Notes: generated by a model from the letters alone, not told the origin. Shown: positions 26,420-35,354, counted from the first letter of the stretch. The stretch: DNA of 64,000 nucleotides from an uncultured Lachnospiraceae bacterium (GCA_910579505.1 CAJTTZ010000001.1:631655-695654); one strand, 5' to 3'. Numbers and translations are program-made.

Positions 26420-26469
26420 TTGTCTCGCTCCGTTCTGCCGCTTCTACACTTTTTACCTACTGTCAGATG

Positions 26470-26500
26470 TTAGTTTACGCTAACCATTGGTATTTGTCAA
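26470..26500 (-). promoter_or_regulatory. feoAB promoter with IdeR/DtxR-like iron box
   Basis: On the minus strand TTGACA (26495-26500), 17 bases, then TAAACT (26472-26477). The segment TTAGTTTACGCTAACCATT (26470-26488 on the plus strand) matches the DtxR/IdeR consensus TTAGGTTAGGCTAACCTAA at most positions and covers the -10 and spacer. Iron-dependent repression fits the genes. Confidence 0.75.
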
Positions 26501-26580
26501 GGTGTCAGAAAGGGCTTATCAACAGAAAAAGGCAGTGAAAAAGTTCTGTTCTTCATCCACCGCCTGTCGTTTATTCGCTT

Positions 26581-27489
26581 TCACTGCGCATACACATTCC
26601 GAAACGCCTTATAGGTTCTCCGCATGCCCTCCTCAAAATCCGTATAAACCAGTCCAAGCTCCGCCTTTCCCTTGGCATTATCGCACAGATGCGTCTCCGC
26701 CGCCATAGCCGGAAAGGGCACCGGCACGCCCTGGGACACAGCCTGCTCCACGGTGAGCGGCACTTCTGAAAGCCCTTCCAGATCTTCCGGCTGTGCCACT
26801 CGCTTTAAGGTGTCGAAAAATGTCTCGTAGGTAATGATCTCATCCTGGCACAGATTGTATGCCTGCCCGTAAGCCTTCTCGTTTCCAAGGCACGCAAGGA
26901 CCGCCTGCGCCGCGTCTTTCACATAGACAAACTGGAACCGCCCCTGCGCGTCCGTAAACCGGGGCAGCACATGATTCAGCACAAGCATCTGGATATAAGC
27001 CGACTCCCTCGGCGCGTAGTTGAACGGACCGTAGAGAATCGCCGGACGAAGCACCGTATAGGGAATCCCCCTCGCGCCGCAAGCCTCGGCAAGTTCCCGC
27101 TCTAGCGCCGTCTTGCCCGCAATATAAGCGCCCGCCTCCCCGGCAACCGCCCGCTCCTCAAGCGGCGTGTCCTCGCCTTTCGCCACCGCCGGGTTGCGCT
27201 CGTAGACATCCACCGTACTGATAAAGATATACTGCCCGATGTTTCCCGTCAGCAGATCAAGCGTATCCCTCACGTCACCCGGCGCATAGGCGCAAAAGTC
27301 AATCACCGCGTCATAGTCTTCCTCGCAGCCAGCGATCCGCTCATGCCTGTCGCCTTTGATCTGCCTTGCGCCGAACGCCTCCATGGAGTAGGTGCCCCGG
27401 TTCCACACGGTGATCTCGTGCGCCTTCGCCGCCTCCATCACAAAAACCCTGCCGTAAAAATAACTGCCGCCGATTACAAGAAGTTTCAT
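26581..27489 (-). CDS. NAD-dependent epimerase/dehydratase family protein
   Basis: A 302-residue extended short-chain dehydrogenase. The N-terminal nucleotide loop is LVIGGSYFYGRVFV, an atypical Gly pattern. FISTVDVYE and AYIAGKTALE supply the Ser/Tyr/Lys-type residues, and VLRPAILYGPFNY is the substrate-region signature. Proteins of this group act on nucleotide sugars or are of unknown substrate. It lies 15 bases past the EcfT gene, so it ends the ECF transporter transcript. The substrate cannot be read from sequence. Confidence 0.85.
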   Translation of the reverse strand: MKLLVIGGSYFYGRVFVMEAAKAHEITVWNRGTYSMEAFGARQIKGDRHERIAGCEEDYDAVIDFCAYAPGDVRDTLDLLTGNIGQYIFISTVDVYERNPAVAKGEDTPLEERAVAGEAGAYIAGKTALERELAEACGARGIPYTVLRPAILYGPFNYAPRESAYIQMLVLNHVLPRFTDAQGRFQFVYVKDAAQAVLACLGNEKAYGQAYNLCQDEIITYETFFDTLKRVAQPEDLEGLSEVPLTVEQAVSQGVPVPFPAMAAETHLCDNAKGKAELGLVYTDFEEGMRRTYKAFRNVYAQ

Positions 27490-27504
27490 TTTAATCTCCC
27501 CACT

Positions 27505-28338
27505 CTAAAGGAACGGATTATAGTACCGGCTCCCGTCCCAGAAAGTCACCGTCAGGTCTATGACCAGAATCGCTGCCGCAAACGCTATCGCCAGCCAGTC
27601 GCCTCGTTTCATGCTGCGGTACGTATACCACGTCCGCTTTTTCTTCTTGCCAAAACCCCTAAGTTCCATGGCGTTACTCACCGTCTCGATGCGGTTTAAA
27701 CTGGACATCACCAGCGGCAGGAGAATCGCCACCGAATTTTTCAGTCTGGTAAAAAATTTATCCTTGCCGGACAAATCAATGCCTCTCGCCTGCTGCGCCT
27801 GACTGATATTTGTGTACTCCCGCTGTACGTCAGGTATGTAGCGGAGCGCCAGGCTCACCGCATAGCCCGCCCGGTAGCTCACACCGATCCGGGACAGGGA
27901 CGCCGCGAACTCGCTCGGGTCTGTACAGGCGATAAAAAGAAGCGCTACCGGCACCACGCATATGACCTTAAGAGTCACATTCAGGTGATAGAACAGCTGC
28001 TGCGCCGTGACCGTATATCTGCCAACCCCGGCAAGGAGCACCGTCCTGCTCCCATAGAGTTCCACCCCGTACTCCGGCGTAAACAGGTATATGAAAATAT
28101 TGTTAAGCAGAAGAAAAACCGCCGCCAGTCCAAGTACCACGCTGATATCCCTGATCCGAATCTGACTGATCCGAAAAATCACCGCGCTGATCACAAGCAT
28201 GCAGACGAGTACCCGGGTGTCAAAGGTCACCATGGAGGCCACGCTCCACGCCATGAAAAAGATCAGCTTCGTTGTTCCCGTCAGCTCGTGCACCGGGCTC
28301 GGCCGCTTGATATAGTTTAATATCGCAACTCTCGCCAT
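27505..28338 (-). CDS. ecfT: ECF transporter transmembrane protein EcfT
   Basis: A 277-residue protein with five or six membrane helices. The two coupling motifs that touch the ATPases are ISQAQQARGID and SNAMELRGFG, both Ala/Glu-x-Arg-Gly type. This is the energy-coupling membrane subunit of an energy-coupling factor vitamin transporter. It begins one base after the ATPase gene stop, in the order S, A1A2, T. Confidence 0.93.
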   Translation of the reverse strand: MARVAILNYIKRPSPVHELTGTTKLIFFMAWSVASMVTFDTRVLVCMLVISAVIFRISQIRIRDISVVLGLAAVFLLLNNIFIYLFTPEYGVELYGSRTVLLAGVGRYTVTAQQLFYHLNVTLKVICVVPVALLFIACTDPSEFAASLSRIGVSYRAGYAVSLALRYIPDVQREYTNISQAQQARGIDLSGKDKFFTRLKNSVAILLPLVMSSLNRIETVSNAMELRGFGKKKKRTWYTYRSMKRGDWLAIAFAAAILVIDLTVTFWDGSRYYNPFL

Positions 28339-28339
28339 C

Positions 28340-30061
28340 TCACCCCTCCTCCGCCTTCCTGTGCGCCTCCTCGTAGGCGATAAACCGTTCCGTAAATTCC
28401 TGCGGATTTTCTATGCCGCACGCCATGCTCAACGTGTAAAGACTCGTCTCCTTCAGATTCGCCCGCTCCACCAGTTCGGGATCGTTCAGCACATGCGCCG
28501 CCGTGGTGTCCGCAAGCAGCTCTCCCTCGCTAAATACAATGGCTCTCGGCGTGTACTCCAGCATCAGGTGCATGTCATGGGTAATCATTACGATGGTGAA
28601 GCCCTGCGCGTTAAGCTCCTTTAGAAATTCCATGATCTCTGTATAATGATGATAATCCTGTCCCGCCGTCGGCTCATCGAGAATAATCATCTGCGGCCGC
28701 TGTACGAGTATCCCGGCAATCGTCACGCGCTTTTTCTGTCCGAAGGAAAGCGCTGACACCGGCCATTTGCGGAAAGGATAAAGCCCGCAGATCTTCAGGG
28801 TTTCCTCCACCCTCTCCTTTCTCTCCCCCGCGCTCATGTTTCCGGCTAAAAGCGCCATCTCCACCTCGTCCCAGATCAGGGGCTTGGAGATCATCTGGTT
28901 GGGATTCTGCATCACATAGCCGATCCTCTGCGCCCGCTCCTTGATCGTGTCTTTCGAAATATCCCTGCCCGAAAGACAGATCCTGCCCGCCGTGGGCTTC
29001 TCAAATCCGCAGATCAGCTTGGCCAGCGTACTCTTTCCCGCGCCGTTTTTGCCGACGATGCTGACCATCTCGCCCTCTCTCACGGAAAAACTCACATCCT
29101 TAAGATTCGTTCTCTCCGGCGTATAGCCGAACGTGAGGTTCTCCACGCTAAGGAGCACTGGATTTTCTTTTTCTTCCTTCGCGTACCCGCCGCTTGCCCG
29201 ATACCAGCTTAACACGCTTTCTTTCTGCGCCTGGGACAGCCGCAGACTGCCCACATGCTGGGGCTCAATCTCCTTCGTAATCGGGACGCCCGCATAGCGC
29301 AGCGCCGTCAAGTAGAGCGGTTCTCTAATGCCGTGCTCTAACAGCATCTTCCCGGTCAGGAAATCTTTGGTGGGCATATCCGCCACGATTCTCCCCTCGT
29401 CCATCAGCACGATCCGGTCCATCCGCCTCCAGAGCACATCCTCCAGACGGTGTTCGATGATAATGACAGCCGCCCCTGTGCGCTCCTGTATGCGGTCAAT
29501 CAGCTCTATGGTCGCCCTGCCCGCCGCCGGATCCAGGTTTGCCAATGGCTCGTCAAAGAGGAGCGCCTGCACTTTCTCCACCATGACGCCCGCCAGACTG
29601 ACCCGCTGCTTCTGTCCGCCGGAAAGCTCGTGGGGCGCGTATTCCAGATGGTGGTCGATATCTACTAACTTTGCAACCTCCTTCACCGTCTCCCGCATAT
29701 CGTCCTGCGGCACACAGTCGTTTTCCAGCGCAAAGGCAATATCCTCTCCCACCGTCAGCCCGATAAACTGCCCGTCCGTATCCTGCAAAACCGTTCCCAC
29801 AATCTGGCTCAGATCAAAAATGCTCTCCTCCGCCGGGGCCTTTCCGCCCACGAGAAGCGAACCCGTGCTCTCCCCCGGATAGGCGTAGGGAATCAGACCG
29901 TTGATACAGCTCCCGACGGTGCTTTTGCCGCTGCCGGACGCGCCCGCAATCAGCACTTTTTCTCCCGGATATATATCCAGATTGATATGATAAAGGGTGG
30001 GACTGGCCTGCGCCAGATACTGAAATCCGTAATCCTTAAAAGAAATGATAGGCTCCGCCAT
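28340..30061 (-). CDS. ECF transporter ATPase with two fused ABC domains
   Basis: A 573-residue protein in which EcfA1 and EcfA2 are one chain. First domain: GASGSGKSTVGSCING, LSGGQKQRVSLAG and LLFDEPLANLDP. Second domain, from about residue 295: GKNGAGKSTLAKLICG, LSFGQKKRVTIAG and IILDEPTAGQDY. The ATPase drives uptake through EcfT and the S component. The start is ATG behind GAGGAGAAACGAC; an ATG five codons earlier overlaps that ribosome site. A hairpin element separates it from the S-component gene. Confidence 0.94.
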   Translation of the reverse strand: MAEPIISFKDYGFQYLAQASPTLYHINLDIYPGEKVLIAGASGSGKSTVGSCINGLIPYAYPGESTGSLLVGGKAPAEESIFDLSQIVGTVLQDTDGQFIGLTVGEDIAFALENDCVPQDDMRETVKEVAKLVDIDHHLEYAPHELSGGQKQRVSLAGVMVEKVQALLFDEPLANLDPAAGRATIELIDRIQERTGAAVIIIEHRLEDVLWRRMDRIVLMDEGRIVADMPTKDFLTGKMLLEHGIREPLYLTALRYAGVPITKEIEPQHVGSLRLSQAQKESVLSWYRASGGYAKEEKENPVLLSVENLTFGYTPERTNLKDVSFSVREGEMVSIVGKNGAGKSTLAKLICGFEKPTAGRICLSGRDISKDTIKERAQRIGYVMQNPNQMISKPLIWDEVEMALLAGNMSAGERKERVEETLKICGLYPFRKWPVSALSFGQKKRVTIAGILVQRPQMIILDEPTAGQDYHHYTEIMEFLKELNAQGFTIVMITHDMHLMLEYTPRAIVFSEGELLADTTAAHVLNDPELVERANLKETSLYTLSMACGIENPQEFTERFIAYEEAHRKAEEG

Positions 30062-30084
30062 GTCGTTTCTCCTCATTGTATTTT

Positions 30085-30240
30085 TCTGACTCTGCTTATA
30101 CGTATAAGCAGACTCAAGATGCTTCGCATCTTTCGTTCGCGCTGCTCGTCATAAGCAGCCGATAACATGCTTTTATGCCAGCATGAGCATGTTATCAGTC
30201 ACTTCTGACTCTGCTTATACGCGCAAACAGATTCGAGGGA
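30085..30240. repeat. Multi-hairpin repeat region between the S-component and ATPase genes
   Basis: The 18-mer TCTGACTCTGCTTATACG occurs at 30085 and at 30204, and part of it is inverted at about 30101-30114, making a palindrome TGCTTATACGTATAAGCA. Within are AGATGC-TTC-GCATCT followed by TTCGTTCGCG, and a long stem GATAACATGCT/AGCATGTTATC. A further hairpin CAGATTCGAGGGAA/TTCCCCCGAATCTG at 30229-30257 lies next to the S-gene stop. The hairpin plus TCGTTCGCG module recalls the other two elements. Confidence 0.6.
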
Positions 30241-30270
30241 AGTTCCCCCGAATCTGTCTTAAATTTCCTT

Positions 30271-30813
30271 TTAATCCTCTTTCTCCAGAGATCCCTTCTT
30301 CACCACGGTCTTCGCATAGCCGAGCAACAGCAGGGTTCCCACTACGCCGGTGGTAATGATATTTGCCACCGCAACCATCAGCCCCTGTGCGAACAGCTTT
30401 TCAACCGGCTCCGCATAGATCAGAATATCCAGCACGGGCGCCACCAGGCCCCACGCCAGAACATGCGCGATCACCTGCGCCACATTGAAGCGGATCAGCT
30501 TCTTGCTGTCAATCCCTTCCTCCACGTTCATCTTCATGGTCAGAAGGCCGATCACCAGACCTACGAATGCGGAAGCGATAATCCAGCTCCACCATGGGCC
30601 GTAGCTTGTCGCGTCGATCAGCGTATGGCCGATGAAGCCGATGACAACGCCCGCAATAGGTCCGAAGAGTGTAGCAAACACCGCCTCGATTGCATACTGT
30701 AAGCTGATATTCGTGTTCGGCACCGGCGACGGAATCGCAACTTTGCCCAGAACAAAGAACAGCGCAGCGCCGATACCAATCGCAACAACGCTCTTTACAG
30801 ATAACTTTTTCAT
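30271..30813 (-). CDS. ECF transporter S component, UPF0397 family
   Basis: A 180-residue protein with about five membrane helices. The family signature is strong: VAIGIGAALFFVLGKVAIPS, PNTNISLQYAIEA, GFIGHTLIDATSYGPWWSW. UPF0397 proteins are substrate-binding S components; the substrate is not settled. It is first gene of the S-A1A2-T operon, with a strong promoter and palindrome upstream. Confidence 0.88.
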   Translation of the reverse strand: MKKLSVKSVVAIGIGAALFFVLGKVAIPSPVPNTNISLQYAIEAVFATLFGPIAGVVIGFIGHTLIDATSYGPWWSWIIASAFVGLVIGLLTMKMNVEEGIDSKKLIRFNVAQVIAHVLAWGLVAPVLDILIYAEPVEKLFAQGLMVAVANIITTGVVGTLLLLGYAKTVVKKGSLEKED

Positions 30814-30839
30814 AAAAAGTCCTCCCTCATATGTATTTT

Positions 30840-30890
30840 ATGGTTTTCAAAACCATTTCTATTATAGGCTTTGACAAGACGGAATGTCAA
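30840..30890 (-). promoter_or_regulatory. Promoter of the ECF operon with a palindrome at the start site
   Basis: On the minus strand TTGACA (30885-30890), 18 bases, TATAAT (30861-30866). A 17-base palindrome ATGGTTTTCAAAACCAT with 8-bp arms (30840-30856) begins five bases past the -10 box and could be an operator. No riboswitch fold was recognised before the start codon. Confidence 0.72.
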
Positions 30891-30926
30891 CCGTCGTAAT
30901 TCCTGCTGCCCGTCGGTCTGGCTGAA

Positions 30927-32291
30927 CTAGTTTTTGAAGCTGTGGATCGGCGCGGGAATCCGTCCCCCGCGGTTCACAAACGCCTCGCAGGAAAAACCGT
31001 TTACCGGCATCACCGGCGCGTAGCCAAAAAGTCCGCCAAACTCCACTTTCTCCCCGACGCCCTTGCCGATGGCGGGGATAATGCGCACAGCCGTTGTCTT
31101 CTGGTTCACCATGCCAATCGCCATCTCGTCCGCAATGATGCCCGCAATCGTCGTGTTCGGCGTGTCGCCGGGAATCGCCAGCATGTCAAGCCCCACGGAG
31201 CAGACGCAGGTCATGGCCTCCAGTTTTTCTATGGTGAGCGCACCCGCCGTAACTGCGTCGATCATGCCCTGATCTTCGCTGACGGGAATAAACGCGCCGC
31301 TCAAGCCTCCCACATAGGAGGACGCCATCACGCCGCCCTTTTTCACCTGATCGTTTAGGAGCGCAAGCGCTGCTGTTGTTCCCGGCGCACCCGCATATTC
31401 CAGTCCGATCTCGCACAGAATATCCGCCACGCTGTCGCCGATTGCCGGCGTAGGGGCAAGGGACAGGTCCACAATGCCGAAGGGAATATTTAACATCCGG
31501 GACGCTTCCTGCGCCACAAGCTGCCCTACCCTCGTCACCTTGAACGCCGTCTTCTTGATTGTCTCGCAGAGCACTTCAAAATTCTCGCCGCGGACCCGCT
31601 GCAGGGCTGTCTTGACCACGCCCGGACCGCTGACCCCCACATTGATCACCGCGTCCGCCTCGGTCACGCCGTGGAACGCCCCTGCCATAAAGGGATTGTC
31701 GTCCGGCGCGTTGCAGAACACAACCAGTTTCATACAGTCGGCGCTGTCCTGCTCCTTGCTGATAAGGGCCGTCTCCTTGATGATATCCCCCATCAGCCGC
31801 ACGGCATCCATATTGATACCTGTCTTGGTGGAACCCAGATTCACGGAACTGCAGACCCGCTCCGTGGCGTGCAGCGCCTGTGGAATCGAACGGATCAACA
31901 GCTCATCCGCCTTCGTCATACCCTTGGACACAAGCGCGGAATAACCGCCGATCAGGTTGACTCCTACCGTCTGCGCTGCCCGGTCCATCGTTTCTGCAAG
32001 CGTCACAAAATCCTCGCTTTGTCTGCATGCCGCGCCGCCCACCAGCGCCATCGGTGTGACGGAAATTCTCTTATTGACTATGGGAATGCCAAATTCCTTC
32101 TCTATCGCCTCCCCGGTTTTTACCAGATCCTTTGCCGTTTTGGTGATCTTCTCGTAAACCTGCTCGTTTACCTTTTTCAGGTCGCCGTCAATACAGTCCA
32201 AAAGGCTGATGCCCAGCGTGATGGTGCGCACATCCAGATTTTCTTTGGCGATCATCTCATTGGTTTCAGCCACCTCAAATAAATTTATCAT
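30927..32291 (-). CDS. PFL-like (UPF0210/DUF711) family protein
   Basis: A 454-residue protein of full UPF0210 length. Recognisable parts are LDVRTITLGISLLDCI at the N-terminus, NLIGGYSALVSKGMT, and INVGVSGPGVVKTAL. The family is structurally related to the glycyl-radical enzyme fold, but I see no glycyl-radical loop and the function is unknown. The start is ATG behind AGAGGAAAACC. The small UPF0237 ACT gene lies 19 bases upstream; the pairing of these two is widely conserved. Confidence 0.9.
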   Translation of the reverse strand: MINLFEVAETNEMIAKENLDVRTITLGISLLDCIDGDLKKVNEQVYEKITKTAKDLVKTGEAIEKEFGIPIVNKRISVTPMALVGGAACRQSEDFVTLAETMDRAAQTVGVNLIGGYSALVSKGMTKADELLIRSIPQALHATERVCSSVNLGSTKTGINMDAVRLMGDIIKETALISKEQDSADCMKLVVFCNAPDDNPFMAGAFHGVTEADAVINVGVSGPGVVKTALQRVRGENFEVLCETIKKTAFKVTRVGQLVAQEASRMLNIPFGIVDLSLAPTPAIGDSVADILCEIGLEYAGAPGTTAALALLNDQVKKGGVMASSYVGGLSGAFIPVSEDQGMIDAVTAGALTIEKLEAMTCVCSVGLDMLAIPGDTPNTTIAGIIADEMAIGMVNQKTTAVRIIPAIGKGVGEKVEFGGLFGYAPVMPVNGFSCEAFVNRGGRIPAPIHSFKN

Positions 32292-32310
32292 GGTTTTCCT
32301 CTTTTCCCCC

Positions 32311-32583
32311 TTAGATCCTGTGCATCTGGTCGAATATTTCTTCTTTCTGGCATTTGATGACAACGCCGATCTCCTCGCCGAGCGCGTTCAGTTCGTCAAC
32401 GATCACCCCGAAATCCTTGTCCGTGAGGTTCGTGTCAACGATCATCATCATGTTAAAAAAGCCCTGCACAATGGTCTGGGAAATATCCAGGATATTGATC
32501 TGGTTGTCCGCCAGATAAGCGCATACCTTGGCAATAATGCCCACTGTGTCTTTTCCAACTACCGTGATAATTGTCTTTTTCAT
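32311..32583 (-). CDS. ACT-domain protein, UPF0237 family
   Basis: A 90-residue single-ACT-domain protein: TIITVVGKDTVGIIAKVCAY, then NILDISQTIVQGFF, then MMMIVD. ACT domains bind amino acids or other small ligands. The conserved pairing with UPF0210, encoded next, suggests it is the sensor of that protein. It resembles the N-terminal half of GcvR. The start ATG follows AAAGGAAAAGAGGAGACT. Confidence 0.93.
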   Translation of the reverse strand: MKKTIITVVGKDTVGIIAKVCAYLADNQINILDISQTIVQGFFNMMMIVDTNLTDKDFGVIVDELNALGEEIGVVIKCQKEEIFDQMHRI

Positions 32584-32630
32584 AGTCTCCTCTTTTCCTT
32601 TCTAAACCGCCTGCTTTCCTCCCGCGGCTG

Positions 32631-33260
32631 TTACTTCGTCCCGAAGATCCTGTCCCCGGCATCGCCCACGCCGGGACAGATGTAGGCGTTCTCATTCAGG
32701 CACCGGTCGATATGTCCGATATAAAGCTGCACGTCCGGGTGATCTTTTCTCATCCGCTCCACGCCCTCCGGCGCGGCGATAATGCACATGAACTTAATGT
32801 TCCTGCCGCCATGCTCCTTGATAAAACGCACCGCCTGGGACCCGGAGCCGCCCGTGGCGAGCATGGGGTCCAGCACAATGATTGTCCTCTGGTCAATGGG
32901 CTCCGGCAGCTTGCAGTAATACTCGTGCGGTTCGTGCGTCTCGGGATCCCTGTACAGTCCGATATGCCCCACCTTGGCGCTCGGCACCAGCGCGAGAATA
33001 CCGTTTACCATGCCAAGCCCCGCGCGCAAAATCGGCACCACCGCCAGTTTCTTTCCCGCAATTCTCGGCGTCATACAGGTCTCAATCGGCGTCTCCACTT
33101 CCACGTCTTCCAGCGGGAGGTCCCTGAGCGCCTCATAACCCATCAGCATGGCGATCTCCTCGATACATTTCCTGAATTCGTTTGTGCCGGTGCCGATGTC
33201 CCTGATCTGCGAAATCTTGTGCTGAATCAGCGGATGTTCCATCACAAATACATTTTCCAT
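32631..33260 (-). CDS. upp: Uracil phosphoribosyltransferase
   Basis: A 209-residue protein of exact family length. PRPP site VLDPMLATGGSGSQAV, uracil site region YICPGVGDAGDRIFGTK at the C-terminus, and VVPILRAGLGMVNG. It makes UMP from uracil and PRPP in pyrimidine salvage. The start ATG follows GGAGGATAAA. It is upstream of UPF0237/UPF0210 with 47 bases between, probably one transcript. Confidence 0.98.
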   Translation of the reverse strand: MENVFVMEHPLIQHKISQIRDIGTGTNEFRKCIEEIAMLMGYEALRDLPLEDVEVETPIETCMTPRIAGKKLAVVPILRAGLGMVNGILALVPSAKVGHIGLYRDPETHEPHEYYCKLPEPIDQRTIIVLDPMLATGGSGSQAVRFIKEHGGRNIKFMCIIAAPEGVERMRKDHPDVQLYIGHIDRCLNENAYICPGVGDAGDRIFGTK

Positions 33261-33334
33261 TTTATCCTCCGTCTGTGTCAGAATCTTATTTTTCCTCTCT
33301 AATAAATCGTAGCGATTTCTTTACCGCATGTCAA

Positions 33335-34657
33335 TCACGGATTTGTCTCATCCAGCATCTTCCGCACTTCCGCCTCCGTGACCCTGCCCTCTATAGGCTC
33401 ATAGTCCCCCATGTCATAGGCGGCATAGACAGCCTCCACTTCCTCCGGGGTCGCTTTCTCGCCATTGATATAATCCGGACCCGCCCCATACTCCTCGTCC
33501 TCGTCAAGCATGCCGTTGCCGTTTTCGTCAATATAGTTGATGCTTTCGATCCACATGGGCGTCTCCATCTCACCACGCTCATTGATCCGCATATAATAGG
33601 TGTTCATAATTGCCCCGGCCTGGTCTGCATTATAGTTTCTCATGCTGTTTTTACGGGGCGCATAGTCATATCCGCTGTTCCCCATAGCGCCGTAAGCCCA
33701 ACGGTTCATCGGCATGGACAGGGTGCCGTCCCGATATGTATACAGATTGACAAAATAACCGTTCCTGCCGGAGACCAGCTCCGGAATGTCATCTTCGTCC
33801 ACATAGATCAGATCATACAGAAATTTGCCGCCGTACTCCGTCTCCGATGCCGCCCATCCCTCCATAACCGATAAGTTGAGAGCCGCTTCGTACGCCTCCA
33901 CATAGTTTTCAAATTCCCCGTTTTTCTTTCCTCCCGTGAGCAGGGCTCGGATGTCTGCAATGGTCATCGGCGTTTTTGCCTGTTCGGATAAATAGTCCGA
34001 AAGCTCCTCCTCCCTGAAAAAACTCCAGTATTCTTTCTCATAGCCAGGCAGCATATCGCCATAATACACGGCGGCAGCCTGCGTATCTCCGTAAGTCGCG
34101 ATCGTCACGACATCCGTAAAGCCGTCGAAGTTGACGTCCCAGAAGGACACAGCATCCAGACTCTTAAACTTTTTCACACCCGCCTTCGCCGGAACATAAG
34201 GCGTAATGCCGCACAAAACCTCCCCATCCCGCACGATTTCCATATGAAACTCCGACTGCGTCACAGACGGCGCGTAGGGAACAAAAGTAACCGTTCCCCC
34301 GCCCCTGTTAAGTTCCACCTCAAAACACTGCTCCGCAATACAGTCCTCCCCGAACATTTCTTTCTTTTCCCTGATCTCGGGGCTGTCCGTATCAGGGAGA
34401 GAATCGCCATCTGCATCTTTCTCCGTTCCTGCTGCCGGCGCTTCATCCGTTGTCCTGCTTTCGTCTGCATCCCCTGCCGTTTCCGCTATTGGGCTTTCAT
34501 CTGCGGCCAGGACAGCTTCTTCCGTCTGCCCATCTTCTGTCATCCCGTTCCCGTCTGCCGCCTGTTTTTCTGTCTCCGCGATTTGGTTTCCGCAGCCGCA
34601 GAGAATCATTACCGAAAAGATAACCATAATCATATATTTGATATGTACATTTTTCAT
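33335..34657 (-). CDS. Lipoprotein with calcium-loop-like motifs, function unknown
   Basis: A 440-residue protein. The signal peptide ends in a lipobox (MVIFSVMILCGC), so it is probably a membrane-anchored exported protein. An acidic, Asp/Glu/Ala-rich stretch covers about residues 25-85 and includes DADGDSLPDTD, a DxDxD calcium-loop pattern. Near the C-terminus DENGNGMLDEDEEYG is EF-hand-like. The middle has a repeat of mixed strand character with FDGFTDVVTIATYGDTQ, which resembles an FG-GAP-type loop. I do not recognise the family. The start is ATG behind GGGAGTCACAG. Confidence 0.8.
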   Translation of the reverse strand: MKNVHIKYMIMVIFSVMILCGCGNQIAETEKQAADGNGMTEDGQTEEAVLAADESPIAETAGDADESRTTDEAPAAGTEKDADGDSLPDTDSPEIREKKEMFGEDCIAEQCFEVELNRGGGTVTFVPYAPSVTQSEFHMEIVRDGEVLCGITPYVPAKAGVKKFKSLDAVSFWDVNFDGFTDVVTIATYGDTQAAAVYYGDMLPGYEKEYWSFFREEELSDYLSEQAKTPMTIADIRALLTGGKKNGEFENYVEAYEAALNLSVMEGWAASETEYGGKFLYDLIYVDEDDIPELVSGRNGYFVNLYTYRDGTLSMPMNRWAYGAMGNSGYDYAPRKNSMRNYNADQAGAIMNTYYMRINERGEMETPMWIESINYIDENGNGMLDEDEEYGAGPDYINGEKATPEEVEAVYAAYDMGDYEPIEGRVTEAEVRKMLDETNP

Positions 34658-34826
34658 CTGTGACTCCCTATATCGCATTTGCAATATCTCTTTCGCCCGC
34701 CACCGTCCCGGTTCCCCGTCGAACCAACTTTATGGTAATAAAAATTCCTATGAATGTCAAATGGAAGAGAAACATCCCGGCCCGTCATGGTGCAGAGGTG
34801 CTTCTCTTCCATTGTCTTTCGTATCT

Positions 34827-35354
34827 TTATTTTCCTGTCATCGCTTCACGGAACTTATCCCCGTCCACCGGTTCCCCGGCTCTTTCGCCAAACCGGAACA
34901 TAATACCGCCCTTTCCGTCGGATTTATATTCGACAGTCCATGTCTCCCAGCTGTATTTGCTCCGCGTCCGGATTCCTACCGGCCTCCCCGAAGGCTTGAT
35001 CAGCCCTGCTTCCTGCATCGCGTACCATGCATAATCGTCAACTCTTGTATCACCGTTCAGGGCTCCCCCATAGGCGCCCCCATGCATATTGTCGGGGCGG
35101 TCCTCTGTGTCATCCACCGCAAATGCGGTCACTGCCTGCCAATAATCGGGCGGTGGGAAACCACTGTCAGGGTTGGTCGCATAAATCTCTATTGCGTCCA
35201 CAACCGCCCTGGCATTTTGCAGGTCTGTCGCATTTCTCGACCTCTCCAAATATTTGAAAAACTGGGGCGCCGCAATCATAATTAACGCAGCCATAATCGC
35301 GATAACAATAATTAACTCTATAAGCGAAAACCCTTTGTCATTCACCTTTCTCAC
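34827..35354 (-). CDS. Type IV pilin-like (pseudopilin) protein
   Basis: A 175-residue protein with a class III signal: MRKVNDKG then FSLIELIIVIAIMAALIMIA, to be cut by prepilin peptidase after Gly and N-methylated at Phe. Glu5 of the mature chain is conserved. The C-terminal domain is soluble and Asp/Gly-rich, with a proline-rich loop (GFPPPDYW). No peptidase, ATPase or other pilus gene is in the window. The start ATG follows a modest GAGAAAAACTGTGAGAAAG context. It may be used by an assembly system elsewhere in the genome. Confidence 0.88.
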   Translation of the reverse strand: MRKVNDKGFSLIELIIVIAIMAALIMIAAPQFFKYLERSRNATDLQNARAVVDAIEIYATNPDSGFPPPDYWQAVTAFAVDDTEDRPDNMHGGAYGGALNGDTRVDDYAWYAMQEAGLIKPSGRPVGIRTRSKYSWETWTVEYKSDGKGGIMFRFGERAGEPVDGDKFREAMTGK

